Source of the DNA: Aphidius gifuensis
Taxonomy: Eukaryota > Arthropoda > Insecta > Hymenoptera > Braconidae
Direction: 5' to 3'
NCBI RefSeq assembly: GCF_014905175.1
Contig: NC_057789.1
Span: 12,576,876-12,640,875, forward strand
Length of the DNA: 64,000 nt
Position numbers and translations under genes: made by a program. The notes below the pieces were generated by a model. That model saw only the letters and a program-made list of their open reading frames with translations. It ran no database searches and was not told the origin of the DNA. This document shows positions 11,947 to 24,530 of the stretch, one piece after another. Each line of letters starts with the position of its first letter. The first letter of the stretch is position 1.

Positions 11947-13696
11947 GGTGTCAATCCCAGAAGTTATGTTGGAAAAGAAAACACAGTATGTATTGTTATA
12001 ATCAATATGTATTGTTATAATCAATATGTATTGTTATAATCAATTATTTGTTGATTGTTATTTTTTCATCGTAATTGATTTTTTTTAGTATTTGTACCAG
12101 TTACTGAATGAAACTGCTGAAGGAAAAGTTGTCTTGAAAGAGTATCTTGATCTGCGTTGGTTAAATAATAATACAGCAAGCTTGTTAACACATTTAGTTA
12201 TTGGTGCTGAAAAGAAACGCGCCTTTGAAAGAGTTGTGGTTGGAGGGAATCCAGCAGCTCTTGACGAGTTCAAGTAAGTTAAAAATATTGTGATAAATTT
12301 GACATTAATAAAATTGATTTTGTTTGTAAAAGATCTTCGTATCAAAATGAACAAATAGATCATTTAATTTTTTTTTTTTTTTTTTTCAGAATAACCAAGG
12401 ATCGCTTTGTTGAATTGACTAGATTAATTGTAGAATTATTTAATTGTGACGGCACAGTATATTATATTCCTTATTCTCGTGCATCAGGAGAAACTGTACC
12501 TCCTTCAGGAAAGCTTCATGATCATTATTGGTACATAAAAGATAAATTTACTCAAAAAGGATTGCTCAAAAAAAAAAAAAAAGAATTGATAAATGTCGTC
12601 GAATACGAATCATGTGGTAACGTTATTATTTTTAGTAATATCATACATATATATAAAACAATTTTTTCTTTTAAAAAATTATTAATTACTTTTTTTTCTA
12701 AAATTATTTTTAGAAAGTGATGTAGAAAAATTACAGTGGTTGTCAATGCATATGAACCCTGGTCCCTGATGAAACAATACGTGAATATTGGATGGACACA
12801 TATCCAGCCAGGCATGCACTTCTAAAATCTGGCATCAGTGTCCATGATTATTATGGTAAATTTGCTCCTCTAGCACTTAAAATTGGACGTGATTTAGTAA
12901 GTTTGTTTTAACAAATATAATAATTATTAATTAATATTTATAATTTTAAATGTTTTTTTTTTTTTATTTATTGAGTGATTTTGATAATAATTATTAATCA
13001 ATATTTATAATTTTAAATGTTTTTTTTTTAGTTATTGAGTGATTTTGACCAAGTTCACCCAAATGTTCACGATACATTATTAATTCGATGGCCAACTGTT
13101 AGAAAACATTTAATAAATAGATTACAACAATTTAAAATTACAAATGATCACGACAAAGATTTGGCTTCTTCACTACCACAATTAGCTCCTGGTAAGTTCA
13201 TCAATAAAATTTTTTTTAAATATAAATTTAACTTCATCTTATTAATAATTGAAAAAGTTAAAAGAAAAAAGATAACAATTTAATTGAATAACAAATAATT
13301 GAAATTAATAACTCAATAATGATATTTTTTAATTCAGAAAACGCAGATGCAGTAATACTCCATTTACTTCCATATCTAGTTGACAGTGATACAAGGAAAA
13401 GGAAAAGTTCATCAAGTGTAGATCCAAATTCACCAGGTCCTAGTAGAATTACTAAAGAAAAATTTTCATCCAAATTTAAAATTGATGAAAGACGTGAATC
13501 TTTTTTTCTACATGTTGAAACAGCACAAGATATCAACGCAGAAATTGAAAAACGTAAAGACACTTGACTCGAATCTGGGTTAACTCTTCAACCAATGCCA
13601 ATTTTAGTTGGTCCATTGGACGCGATAGAAGCTGTCTATGTACAAGTACTTTCTCATCGATACGAAGCTGATAGTACAGTATTCATTCATTTTTAA
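11947..13696 (+). pseudogene. Broken multi-exon gene of unknown function
   Basis: Six exon segments with clean GT-AG borders: 11947-11985, 12089-12273, 12390-12616, 12714-12896, 13032-13191 and 13338-13696. Phases of the first three agree, and frames continue through motifs such as LDLRWLNNNTASLL, ALDEFK, RHALLKSGISVHDYYG, FDQVHPNVHDTLLIRWP and, at the end, LQPMPILVGPL. The fourth exon has a frameshift near 12770 and the last an in-frame TGA at 13565. The 3' module is shared with the inverted fragment at 15001-15370. The family resembles uncharacterised insect proteins that I recall as repeated in genomes, and I cannot assign a function. Start codon not found. Either a pseudogene or a gene with assembly errors. 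Confidence 0.65.
11987..12043. repeat. Three tandem copies of a 19-bp unit
   Basis: TATGTATTGTTATAATCAA is repeated exactly three times, starting one base inside the GTATGT splice donor of the first intron, so the donor sequence itself is repeated. Confidence 0.9.
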
Positions 13697-15000
13697 ATAT
13701 AATTTATAACGAGAAGATAATACAGTTTTGTCAATTTATGTATGTATATATGTAAAATAATTTTTTTCAATTAATCCTTATATATTTTAAAATTTATAAA
13801 TTATTATCTAAATTTTTATCGAAACATTTTTTTCTCCTTGACGAGCTTTATTGATCGATATTAATAAATTTTATAATTAATCGTTATTTTAATAACTATA
13901 CGATAAATAACCGATAAATAGCCGTTCTTTACATACTTCAACTTCATTTTTAACGACTTTGCGCATTGTAGGAATTTTTTCCGTAATCGTGAGAAAATTT
14001 TTTATAAAAACTGAATAAAAAAACATGTTGTCTGGAATATGATAATATCCTCTGAAAGTGTCGATATAATAGATTTGTATTTGTTTTATTAATATTTTTT
14101 GATTTTTTTTTATATTAATACGTCTTCACTTTTATACGCCGTGTACCCATACATTACAGTACCTCGATAGCTCAGTTCCCAAATTATATTCTATAAACAC
14201 TTCTCTGCGGCCGTAAGTCCGTAGCAAACGTATGCCCCGTCTTTAGTCACTGTAAATAATAGTCTCTTGCGCATGCAAACATATGAATAGTGGCAGTGGC
14301 AGCTCACAATTTGTGGATTAATTAATAACTTAGTTAATTATTGCTAAAAAAATTTGAAAATTTGAGAAAAACTTCTTGATATATAGATAAACAATGTTGC
14401 CACTGACAAGTTTTTCAATTCTAAAATTTTCTCGACACTTTTTTATCTTGAAGTTTAAAAAACGTATTTTTCGACCGGCATAACTCAATAAATTAATAAA
14501 AAAAAACAATACAAGTAAATATTATTTTTTCAAGTTATTATCATTATCGCTAGGCTATAACAAAACTATATGCCAAGTATCAAGTCGATTCATTAATTAT
14601 TAACAAAGTTATGACGAGTTAGACCTGGAAAAATAATGTTTTTTTCGAGAAAAAAAATATTAAACTTTATTTTTTAATTCATTAAATAATTGTAATTGAA
14701 TATAATTTATTTAAAAGAAAATATGTCATTTTTGATTCTTCACATAAAGATATTTTTTTTTTTTTTTTTAAATCATTTTGAAATTTTCATAAATTTAACG
14801 CGAACAACGTCGCGTTTCATGGATCTTCGAGCGCTTGTGCCTTTCTTGCACCCAGACACTCAATTATCATATCATAGTCGGACTTTATTATAATGAAAAC
14901 AGAATTAACGATATAATAAAAAATATAATAATAAAAAAAAATTGAAATAATCATAAAAAAAAACAAGTAATAAGTTAAGAAAAATAGATACTATAATTGA
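13697..15000. other. No gene recognised
   Basis: AT-rich intergenic sequence between the two inverted relatives of the unknown gene family. A GC-richer patch lies at about 14150-14290. No coding motif seen. Confidence 0.35.
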
Positions 15001-15370
15001 GTACCAGATGATGTTCCAGGATCTGTTGAAGCAGCAGGAAGAAACTTTTTTTTTAAATCAGAAATTAATGAAAGTAAAGCTTGACTTCCACGGTGATCTT
15101 CATCGATAGCGTACCCGGCTATCTGAATAAACTTCCAAATACTCTTGTCGCGTTCTGGATATTCACAATTGAGTACCTAATAAGCTTGAAAGCACAAATC
15201 ATCAGCATGAAGTGATGTTTCTACTTGATATTTCGTATCAGCTACTAATACATATGCTGCTTCAATATGCTCTAATGGCCCAACAAAGACAGGAATCGGC
15301 TGCAAATTCAGTCCAGCCGCAAACAATTTGTTTTTAAGTGCAGTAATAGCTGGATCAATAGCTGCCATGT
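15001..15370 (-). pseudogene. Last exon fragment paralogous to the 11947-13696 gene
   Basis: Read on the minus strand, a TTTTACCCAG acceptor is followed by an exon beginning at about 15370. It encodes LNLQPIPVFVGPLEHIEAAY, clearly related to LTLQPMPILVGPLDAIEAVY in the last exon of the upstream gene. An in-frame stop at 15177-15179 interrupts it. The frame then continues with ERDKSIWKFIQIAGYAI to a terminal stop near 15001. This extends the family's C-terminus beyond where the first locus ends. Function unknown; probably a dead inverted duplicate. Confidence 0.6.
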
Positions 15371-15889
15371 CCTGGGTAAAATAAAAGAAATTTCGATAAG
15401 ATTAAAAAAATAAATAATTCTGTGATTTGATGATTTATTTTTATATATCACAGAACTGAAGGTGAAGGTAGCTGAGGAATTTAGGTATTCTATACAGCAC
15501 ATAATACTACAGAAAGCCTTACTTATTTCTTTGCTGCCCCTTGTGTACCGCTTTGTTATCTTTTTTAAAAAAAGGATATAAATAGTTGCAACGGTTTGGT
15601 AATTGATGGACCGTACGAACTATCTTCTTTAGCTACATTAAATAGGAGGCCACCCTGTTGGTCATTATGACACGAGGATTACCAAGCGCAACGCCCGGGT
15701 AGAAATTGGCAATCCATTCGACGTTAGTTAGACGGCGAAACATTACGCTGAAAAATCTCCGGTAAATGGAAAAAAAATGAGATACTAAGCTCGTTAAAGA
15801 TTTTTTGACTTCACATAAAGTGTTAGCTGAGAAACAATGTAGCTGACGAATTAATGTAGCCACATGAAAATATGCGGTAAGCAAGATTA
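15371..15889. other. No gene recognised
   Basis: No supportable feature; the open frames here have no recognisable motif. Confidence 0.35.
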
Positions 15890-17360
15890 ATTCCTTAGCT
15901 TTATCTATTCCTAAGCTAGTGCTTTTTCTTGATATGTTATTTTCTTAAAATAAATTTTTAGTATTTTATTTGTCAAATGAATAGATTAAAATACCAAGGA
16001 AAAGCAGTGAATGAGAAAAAAATGTAGCTAAGAAATTGATCTTGTTTACCACATAATTTTTGTGGCTACCTAATTTTCCTGGTATTTATTTTATTTATTT
16101 TACAAATAAATTACATGTAATTTATTTTGGAAATCAAAATACCGAGAAAAAAGAGTAGCTAAGAAGAAAAAAGCTAAGGAATTAATGTAGCTCACCGTTT
16201 AATTTTTTTGGCTACATTTTTCTCTTAGCTCCATCTTTTTCTTGGATACTTTTCCTTGGTTATTTAATTTATTTAAATAAACTGTAACAGTTTTATTTAA
16301 TAAATAAGTAGATAAAATACCAAGAAAAAGCAGTAGCTACAAAAAAAATATAGCGAAGAAATTAAGGTTGTTTACCACAAAATTTTTGTAACTACCTTAA
16401 TTCCGTGATATTTATTTTATTTATTTTACAAATAAATTACAGGTAATTTATTTTACAAATTAAAATACCGAGGAAAAGATGTAGTCAAGGAAAAAATGTA
16501 GCTAAGGAATTGATGTAGCCAAAAAAATTGAATGGTAAGCTACATCAATAGCTTAGCTACTGCTTTCCTTCGATATTTTATTCATTTATGTATCAAGTAA
16601 ACTGAATAAAATATATTTTAATAAATTCAAATACTAAGGGAATATATTTGGCAAATAAAATACATGTGATTTATTTCAATAAATTAAAATATTGAAGAAA
16701 AGCAGTAGCTACGGAAAAAAAGAAGATAAGGAATTAATATTGCTTACCACATACATTATGTGGCTACCTCGATTTCTTGGTATTTTCAGTTATCAAAATA
16801 AATTACATGTATTTTATTCGTCGAATAAATAAAGTAAATACCCAGAAATCAAGGTAGCAAGTTTTATGTATTTTATTCGTTAAATAAATGAAATAAATAC
16901 CAAGAAAAAGCAGTAGATAAGCAAAAAATGGAGCTATGGAATTTATGTAGCTTACTATTCAATTATTCAGCTACTGTTCGTCCTTAGGTACATTTTTTTT
17001 GTCGTATCTAATCCATTTATGTGATATTTTAATTAATCTAAATAAATGGATGTCAAGATACACATTACTTTCCTAAGTCACATTAGTTTTCAGTTACATC
17101 TCCACTTTCGTATTGAATGCGTTTTATTAAAATATTTTTATAGACTTAATACTAACGAAAAGATATAGCTAAAGAATTAATAAGACCAAAATAAATGTGC
17201 ATCTTCACATATTTTTCTTTTATATATAAATATTTTAAATCAATAAATTCAATATCAAAGAAAAGCTAATAGATAAAGAAACAATGTAGCTCATGAATTA
17301 TCGTAGATAACTACATAATTTTTTTGATAATTAGTTTTTGTAAGTAGAGAATTTTTTTTG
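15890..17360. repeat. Satellite-like array of diverged, palindromic units
   Basis: Roughly seven diverged units of about 150-220 bp combine 'ATACCAAGAAAAAGCAGTAGCT', 'AATGTAGCTAAGGAATTAATG' and 'TTTTGTGGCTACCTTGATTTC' in both orientations, so each unit tends to fold on itself. The TAGCTAAG/GTGGCTAC vocabulary also appears in the tandem units at 2990-3350, suggesting a common ancestor. No coding potential. Confidence 0.6.
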
Positions 17361-19632
17361 TAACCTACTCGATTTCTTAGCCTAATTTTTACGCGAGCTA
17401 TATCAGAATAGACTGATCTTAACCAAGGAATTTCAAAAATTTATTATTAAATCATTCGGAAAACTGTATCACGTTATTTATTGATTTTTTGTGCTAATAT
17501 TATGTTAAAAAATAAATAAAAATACAGTTGTTCTTCACCAGGAAATGTAAGCAATATTTTGTCGGTGAGTTCAATGAAACGTTGAGTTGGTATTCTAAAA
17601 AAAGGAAAAATATTAATATCTAAAAAACATTTCGAAATAGCTTTACATGATTAATGGAACTCCGGTATTCGGATTAAAAAAAAAAAACCACCATAGTCAA
17701 CTGATTCAATGAAACGGCTTGAAATTCATTGACTGCGGGTTCCAATCAGGTCGGGGTTACTTATTATCTTCTACATGTCATAATTTTACTTAGTAAATTT
17801 CGATATAAGTACCCACGTGTGTGCATAAGTGGCAACCCTGCTTGTGCACGAGTGAATCACATATATTTTTTTGTTATTTGACTATTTTTATCCCTACTTT
17901 GATAAACGCATTTGTTTTGATAAAGCATTAACTATGTTACTTTGCATTTTAAAAGTCTTCCGTATTTGACTTTGCAGTTCGCAGAGCCAACATTTATAAG
18001 TACTGAAATGCAAGGAGTTAATGTTGTTAGTAAAAGAAATACACCACAGCGCTGAAGTTAGCGAGTAGACGATCAGAAGGCAGGGACGAATAGAGATCGG
18101 GGCCCCGTGAAAAATAATTTATAAAAAGAAATAATTATTAAAATAAATTAAACAACGACGAAATTAGAATGCAATTGAAATTTTAGGATTTTTTACAAAG
18201 TTCCAGTGGGTAACGAGAGGGGGAAAACCACGAATTTCGCGTTTTTTTAACTTCAACTTTAAATATATTGAGAAAAAAAAAAAACCGACGTGTTTATAAT
18301 AGGATAGGATAGATTGAGATAATATCAAGATAATGTGGGATTTTTTAAATTGTTTCGGTGAAAAAAAAACTGAGGTGTTTAAATTAGTATTAGTATTATA
18401 TGTATATTAATCGAAGTCGAAAAAACGGGAACTTCGCGGTTTAACCCTTTCTCTACCCCCTTAGGACGCGAAATAAAAATCTAAAAAAAATCCCCACACT
18501 ATCCTGACATGATCCCAATTCACCCTACACCCAGTTATTTTAAGGTGTACGGCCATGAATTTTTTACTTAAATAAACTAATTATATGTTAATAAAATAAT
18601 AAAAATTACTTACGTTTTTATGCTGTAATAATTCTTCTTTGTTCGTCTTTGGAATTTTCAGTCTTCTTTTTGAACACTTTTTTATCTTTATTTCTAATTA
18701 GTTTTTGCCGATTGACATTTAATTAAATACACATTAATTCTGTAATTGATTCTAGCACTATAATTTACACGTTAACACTTAATTTCTAATTATTTTTTGC
18801 ACATTTACATTTAATTAAATACACATTAATTATTTGATTAATTCCAGCACTATAATTTACACATTAATTAATAAATAATTAATATAATTTACTGGTAATT
18901 ACGCCACAATCAACTTATTTAATTTTTCGTTTCGTCAATCACGTCTTTTTTGTTCAACGTCCACGATTAGACTAAATTTAATATGGCCGCTGAACTTGAT
19001 TTATTTTCACCCCCGCTCCTGGTTGGCGGTTAACTCTCGAGGAACAAGCCCTCAAAAATCACGTGGTGTTATAGTAAAATTAAAGAGATTATTGGTTTTC
19101 TTGACGGAATCATCACGTGTTTTGAAAGACGTTGGTTTTTTACTACGTAGTTGAAGTTTACCGGGTTACCTTTTTAATTTTACCAGATACCACGTAATTT
19201 TTAAAGTCTTCATCATTATTATAACGAGAATGAAGTCTTTGAATACACGTTGTGCCCAGTAGAATTAAAAGGGTCTTATCTGCTACTTATAAATTCAGTA
19301 AATATTAGTGTATTAAAAGTAAAAATTTGTGAACACAACGTAAAAAATTCAGGACTCAGCGTAAAAATTCTTACAAAACTAAATAATAAATGCTGAAAAA
19401 TATTTGAAAATTAAAATACAGTATTTTATATAATATTACCACGTAAAATTTATTAATTAATCAATCATTTATTCAAGAAAAAAGAAGTTATAAATGTAGG
19501 GTACGCAGTTGGGTACACTTTAAAAGTGTAATCACGTGAAATTTGATGAAAAATTTTTTCAGTGTATGCATCGTTTTTTTTTTTAGAAAAAAAAAAAAGA
19601 GTAAACATAATAATAAAATAATTGGGCAAAGC
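17361..19632. other. No gene recognised
   Basis: AT-rich sequence with a few GC-richer patches (about 18030-18110, 18960-19040). A box-B-like GGGTTCCAATC occurs near 17738, but no cloverleaf fits. This probably includes the eroded flank of the Polinton remnant that starts near 19633. Confidence 0.35.
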
Positions 19633-19670
19633 TATAAATGCGAGACATTATGCCAGAGAAAAATCAGTCA
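19633..19670 (+). promoter_or_regulatory. Core promoter of Polinton remnant 1 capsid unit
   Basis: TATAAATG at 19633 lies 31 bases before TCAGTCA at 19664, the same spacing and initiator as upstream of the capsid gene in the complete Polinton (32965-33001) and in remnant 3 (61414-61450). Confidence 0.55.
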
Positions 19671-19808
19671 AAAGCAAGGAAGCAAAGCGATAACACATCA
19701 GAGTATTCAGTTTCTCAAGTGTCTCGGTCTCAGTCCACGTCAACAACATCAAAAGAAATAAAAGTGTTATTTTGTTGCTTTTTTTGTATTATCGATCGCC
19801 CATTGTGA
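19650..19808 (+). CDS. Short Ser-rich protein with CCFFC tail (Polinton remnant 1)
   Basis: A 52-residue open frame, starting MPEKNQS and containing TSEY, SRSQS and a C-terminal CCFFC followed by a short tail. It is homologous in position and sequence to the short ORFs at 32832-32984 and 61431-61544. Its ATG sits between the TATA box and the expected initiator, so it may be untranslated unless transcription starts further upstream. A deletion just downstream removed the capsid start codon and fused the end of this ORF to capsid sequence. The clustered cysteines could be a lipid-attachment tail (inference). Confidence 0.4.
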   Translation: MPEKNQSKARKQSDNTSEYSVSQVSRSQSTSTTSKEIKVLFCCFFCIIDRPL

Positions 19809-20902
19809 GTTACATGCTCATCAGCCTTATGGCTCTTCAACATTCAATAACAACGATGAAATCCGGATTGGAATTTAACATCAAAATTTATGTGTACTAC
19901 CAAGTAAAAGTTCACTACATATTACTGGACAATTTCTTACAAGTGACAGAAAATCTGTACCAAAAACAACTTCATTGGTTTGATATTACTCTTATGAAAG
20001 GATATATTTCCTTAAGTCCAAATCAAAAATCGTTATTGGAGAATGCCGGATGGTTAATGTCTGATGAAGAATCATTATTCGATTTGATAGGTTATTTCGA
20101 CATATCAATACCACTGAGCCTGCTGCTAGGATTTGCCGAACATTATAAAAAAATAATTATGAATGCAAAACTTGAACTCATCCTAATAAGAGCAAATAGT
20201 GATGTGAATGCCTGTCTACAAAAACAACCTGCGGAAGGAAAAAGTGGCAAAAAAATACAAATTAAACTTCAAAAAGTGGAATGGATTGTTCCATATATCA
20301 AAGTGTCTGATAAGCAGAAAATTCAACTTTAAAATCACATTGCGAAGGATCCATCCATAGCAATCTGTTTTCGTACATGGAAATTGTACGAGTATCCACT
20401 GTTACCTGCAACTACAAAGCAAAATTGGAGTGTGAAAACATCAACACAATTAGAAAAACCAAGATACATAATTTTAGGCTTCCAAACAGGACGAAAAAAC
20501 TCTGTGACAAACAATTCCAGTGTTTTCGATCATTGTCACTTGCCTGATGTTTAGCTGTTTTTAAATTCACAATCATATCCTTATGGAAATTCAAATATTG
20601 ATTTTGCTCAAAATCAATTTTCATTATTATATGATATGTTTGCATATTTCCAAGCTTCCTACTATGACACTGAAACACCACAACCATTATTTACAAGACA
20701 AAAATTTTTGAAAGAAGCTCCACTCATCGTCATAGATTGTTCAAAGTAAAATGAATTTTTGAAATCTGGACCAGTATATATTCGAATTGAATTTGAATCA
20801 ACAACACAATTTCCAGCTCAAACATTAGCTTATTGTTTGATTGTACATGATCGAATCGTTAAATATAATCCAATCAGTGGTTCAGTACGCAAGCTCGTCT
20901 AA
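19791..20902 (+). pseudogene. Polinton major capsid protein (double jelly-roll), remnant
   Basis: Homologous throughout to the capsid gene at 31641-32848. Landmarks in order are ELHAHQPYG, FNNNDEIRIGI, KGYISLSPNQKSLLENAGW, GYFDISIPLSLLLGFAEHY, NAKLELIL, KVEWIVPYIKVSDKQKIQ, LYEYPLLPATT, LEKPRYIILGFQTGRKN and PLIVIDCSK, ending in VRKLV and a stop. The first residues including the start are deleted. At least one frameshift (about 19875-19985) and several in-frame stops (near 19880, 20330, 20553 and 20746) inactivate it. In a live element this protein builds the icosahedral shell. Confidence 0.85.
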
Positions 20903-21202
20903 TATATGCCTGTAAACTTACTAATCCTATGTTTATAACAATATGTGAAAGAATAAAAAAATAAATAAATCAAACAATGTACATGAAAAAAAATTTTTGT
21001 ATATATATATATTATTTTCTCCTTATATATCACTGAAAATCAAAATTCATTATTAAAATAAATAAACCAATAATGTATGTTAAAAATTTTTTTTTTCTTT
21101 TTTTTTTGTTTGACATAATGTGCAATCTTTCATCATGGGTGATGGCTTATCAAATTCGTCTGATTTTTCGTCTTAATGATGATAATGTTCAATGCAGCGT
21201 TT

Positions 21203-21892
21203 TTATTGAAGAAAATCTTTTTTTGTTTTAAATTTTTCTGGCAATTTGTCCCATACAGCATTTATTGAGTTTGGTGTAAGCAGAAAAATACATCTCTCTG
21301 GTAAATTTGCAATATCTTCTGTTGCCATTTTTTCCAGACTCTCAAGATGACAAAGTAAGTGAATCGATTTTTTCAATGATGAAACTGATCCCCAGGTAGT
21401 TCGGAACCATGCTCTCAATTTTTGTACAATATCCAATGCAAGTAAGAGTCCATAAATTGAGATGATAACTCAGATCGTGAACATAGTTTTTTTGACATAC
21501 CTTAGTCGGTAGTATGCCATGTGCTGGACCATTCATATCAATCAAATCGATAATAGTTTTATCGTCTTCTAAAATATCGCTAAGCCAATTTTTTTTTTCT
21601 CATGACATTTGACATATACGTAAATTGAAGACTCAAGGCCGTCATTTATAATTTTTCCATGTTCATTATAATCAACATCTCCTGAGTTCCATAACAGTCC
21701 ATGATGATTGTTCCTTAACCAATTATTTGTCAGTTTGCAAGCAGATGATCATGTACCCATAGCACATGGAGGCTTGAATACTACTGACTTGATATCATCT
21801 TCTTGATTTAAATTTGCTATTGCAAATTCTTTCACAATAAAACTTTGATCAGTATCATAAAATCCTTGAACATCAACAATATATTCAACCAT
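21203..21892 (-). pseudogene. VDVQGF-family Polinton protein, remnant
   Basis: On the minus strand an ATG at 21892 opens MVEYIVDVQGFYD, followed by FIVKEFAIANL, VFKPPCAMG, NNWLRNNHHGLLW and SYHLNLWTLTC, with at least one stop and a frame change. It aligns with the gene at 30131-31061 (MAMIVDLQGF, FVLKEFASISL, LFKPLGSW, NNWLTQMAHGLTW). Its position and opposite strand relative to the capsid remnant match the complete Polinton. Molecular function is unknown to me; a ribonuclease-H-like fold is a guess from the D-x-Q-G-F start. Confidence 0.7.
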
Positions 21893-21984
21893 TATGACTG
21901 AAATGTTATTCAAGACTGATTATTTTTAGGGAATTTTGATTTCCTATTGTTTCCGGTTTTCATCTAGACCGAAAATTTTCTAAG

Positions 21985-22368
21985 TCCCTTAATCTAAATA
22001 CGAGAAATATGGGGAACATCATTAAATATGAAGGAAAATATAGAAAAATCACTGAATATAAAGAAAAAAAACGATGAATATGGGCAAATATCAGTAAATA
22101 TGAAGGAAAAATTACTGAATATAAAGAAAAAACCGATAAATATGGAAAAATATCAGCAAAAAATAAAGAAAAAAAGCGCTAAATATAAAGAAAACTCTTA
22201 TAATTATGGGAAAATATCAGGGAAATATCAGTAAATATGAAGGAAAAATCACTGAATATGAAAAAAAAAACGATACATATGGGAAAATATCAGTAAATGT
22301 AAAGAACAATGTAGAAAAAAATAGGAAAATATCAAAGAAAAATCAGTGAATATAAAGAAAAAAAAATA
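21985..22368. repeat. AT/purine-rich minisatellite, left part
   Basis: Diverged units of about 30 and 60 bp of the type GAAAAATCACTGAATATAAA and CGATAAATATGGGAAAATATC. It continues at 23968-24530 on the far side of an inserted element, so the insertion split a pre-existing array. Open frames across it are Lys/Asn/Ile-rich artefacts. Confidence 0.8.
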
Positions 22369-23967
22369 TAGTCAAGTCCCCCAAGGTGCACCCTAAGTGT
22401 TCCGTAGGATTTTTTATTTTTTTTTTTGTTGTTTGTTTTTTCATTTTGTTGTAAAATAAATGACTATTTTTTTAGTTTTGTTTATTTTCTAGTATTTTCT
22501 AGAGTTGTTTATTTCTGTTGTTTAATAAAAAAAAAAAATAAACGACCGAAAAATTTCAAAAAAATAACGTAAAGTCTACAGATGAAGCGTCATCGAATGA
22601 AACATTGCCGGAATCGATCTGTCAATATTTGAAATTGAGCCCTATCGAAAAATGGAAATATTAAATCTAATAAGGCCCAAAAATTGAAAATAAATATTAT
22701 GATTGTGTCTGGGAAAAAAAAAAAACATAAATTTCATTTAACATCAACTAATTCGGTTCGGCGGTTCAAAAAATATCTTGCAAAAACAAATTCTGACACT
22801 ACATTTTGTTTAATAAAAAAAAAATAAACGACCGAAAAATTTCAAAAAAATATCGTAAAGTCTACAGATGAAGCGTCGTCGATTGAAACATTGCCGAAAT
22901 CGATCCGTCAATATTTGGAATGGGGCCTATCGAAAAACGGATATTAAATCTAATAAGGCCCAAAAATTCAAAATAAATATGATAATTGCTTTTGGGAAAA
23001 AAAAAAAACATAAATTTCATTTAACATCAACTAATTCGGTTCGGCGGTTCAAAAAATATCTTGCAAAAACAAATTCTGACACTACATTTTGTTTAATAAA
23101 AAAAAAAATAAACGACCAAAAAACTTCAAAAAACTATCGTAGAGTCTACAGATGAAGCGTCGTCGATTGAATCATTGCCGGATCCGATCCGTCAATATTT
23201 GAAATTGGACGATGGCGAAAAATGGCACTATCACATCTGATAAGGGCCAAAAATTGAAAATAAATATGATGATTGCTTTTGGGAAAAAAAAAAACATAAA
23301 TTTCATTTAACATCAACTAATTCGGTTCGGCGGTTCAAAAAATATCTTGCAAAAACAAATTCTGACACTACATTTTGTTTAATAAAAAAAAAAATAAACG
23401 ACCAAAAAATTTCAAAAAAATATCGGAGAGTCTACAGATGAAGCGTCGTCGATTGAATCATTGCCGGATCCGATCCGTCAATATTTGAAATTGGGCCCTG
23501 TAGAAAAATGGCACTATCACAACTGATAAGGGCCGAAAATTGAAAATAAATATGATGATTGCTTTTGGGAAAAAAAAAAAACATAAATTTTATTTAACAT
23601 CAACTAATTCGGTTCGGCGGTTCGAAAAATATCTTGCAAAAACAAATTCTGACACTACATTTTGTTTAATAAAAAAAAAAATAAACGACCAAAAAACTTC
23701 AAAAAAATATCGGAGAGTCTACACATGAAGCGTCGTCGATTGAATCATTGCCGGATCCGATCCGTCAATATTTGAAATTGGACCCTGTAAACACAACTGA
23801 TAAGGGCCAAAAATTGAAAATAAATACGATAATTGCTTTTGGGAAAAAAAATAGAACCTAATGGGCTTCATAGAAGCCAATTCGATTCATAACTTTTATT
23901 TTTATCGCGAAATAACAAAAAGTCACACGAAAAGTGAAAACATAAGTGACCTACGGAACACTAAAAA
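22369..23967. mobile_element. AGTGTTCCGTAGG inverted-repeat element with five tandem internal units
   Basis: Inserted in a minisatellite. Near its ends are perfect 13-bp inverted repeats AGTGTTCCGTAGG (22396-22408) and CCTACGGAACACT (23950-23962). A conserved left border TAGTCAAGT(C/T)CCCCAAGG precedes the left repeat in both copies. The interior is about five direct units of roughly 260-290 bp, each with CTACAGATGAAGCGTC, CATTGCCGGA, CGATCCGTCAATATTTG, TAATAAGGCCCAAAAATT and TTCGGTTCGGCGGTTC. A second copy lies at 59809-60790. Open frames in the units are interrupted at the same sites in each copy and are not convincing genes. Confidence 0.75.
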
Positions 23968-24530
23968 GGGAATAAATATGGGAAAATATCAGCAAATATA
24001 AAGGAAAAATTACTAAACATAAAAAAAAAATTGCTGAATATGAAGAAAAAACCGATAAATATGGAAAAATATCAGTAAATATAAAAAAAAGGGGTAAATA
24101 TAAGGAAAACTTTCATAATTATATGAAAATATCAGGGAAATATCAGTAAATATAAAAAAAAAATCGCTGAATATAAAGAAAAGTTCGATAATTATCAGAA
24201 AATATCAGGGAAATATTAGTAAATATCAAGGAAAACTTACTGAATATGAAGAAAAATACGATAAATATGGAAAATATCAGTAAATATCAAGGAAAAATCA
24301 CTGAATATGAAGAAAAATACGATACATATGGAAAAATATTAGTAAATGTAAAGAAAAATGTAGAAAAGAATAGGAAAATATCGGAGAAAAATCAGTGAAT
24401 ATAAAGAAAAAAACGATAAATATGGGAAAATATCAGTGAATATAAAGGAAAATATAGAAAAGTGATTGAATATAAAGAAAAAAACGATAAATATCAATTA
24501 TGCCCCCCCCCCCCCGGAAATTTTCTAAGT
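23968..24530. repeat. AT/purine-rich minisatellite, right part
   Basis: Same unit type as 21985-22368, continuing after the inserted element and ending in a C homopolymer of about 14 bases near 24503. Confidence 0.8.

Noticed and set aside
17735..17750. Box-B-like GGGTTCCAATC as part of a tRNA gene
   Set aside because: No A box at the right distance and no acceptor or anticodon pairing could be built.
22868..23728. Two open frames with near-identical products in the tandem units
   Set aside because: They are the same repeat unit read twice, the frame is closed in sister units, and there is no start context or known motif.
22540..23830. Regularly spaced repeats resembling a CRISPR array
   Set aside because: Units are about 270 bp direct copies with no short repeat/unique spacer pattern, in a eukaryotic genome with no cas genes.
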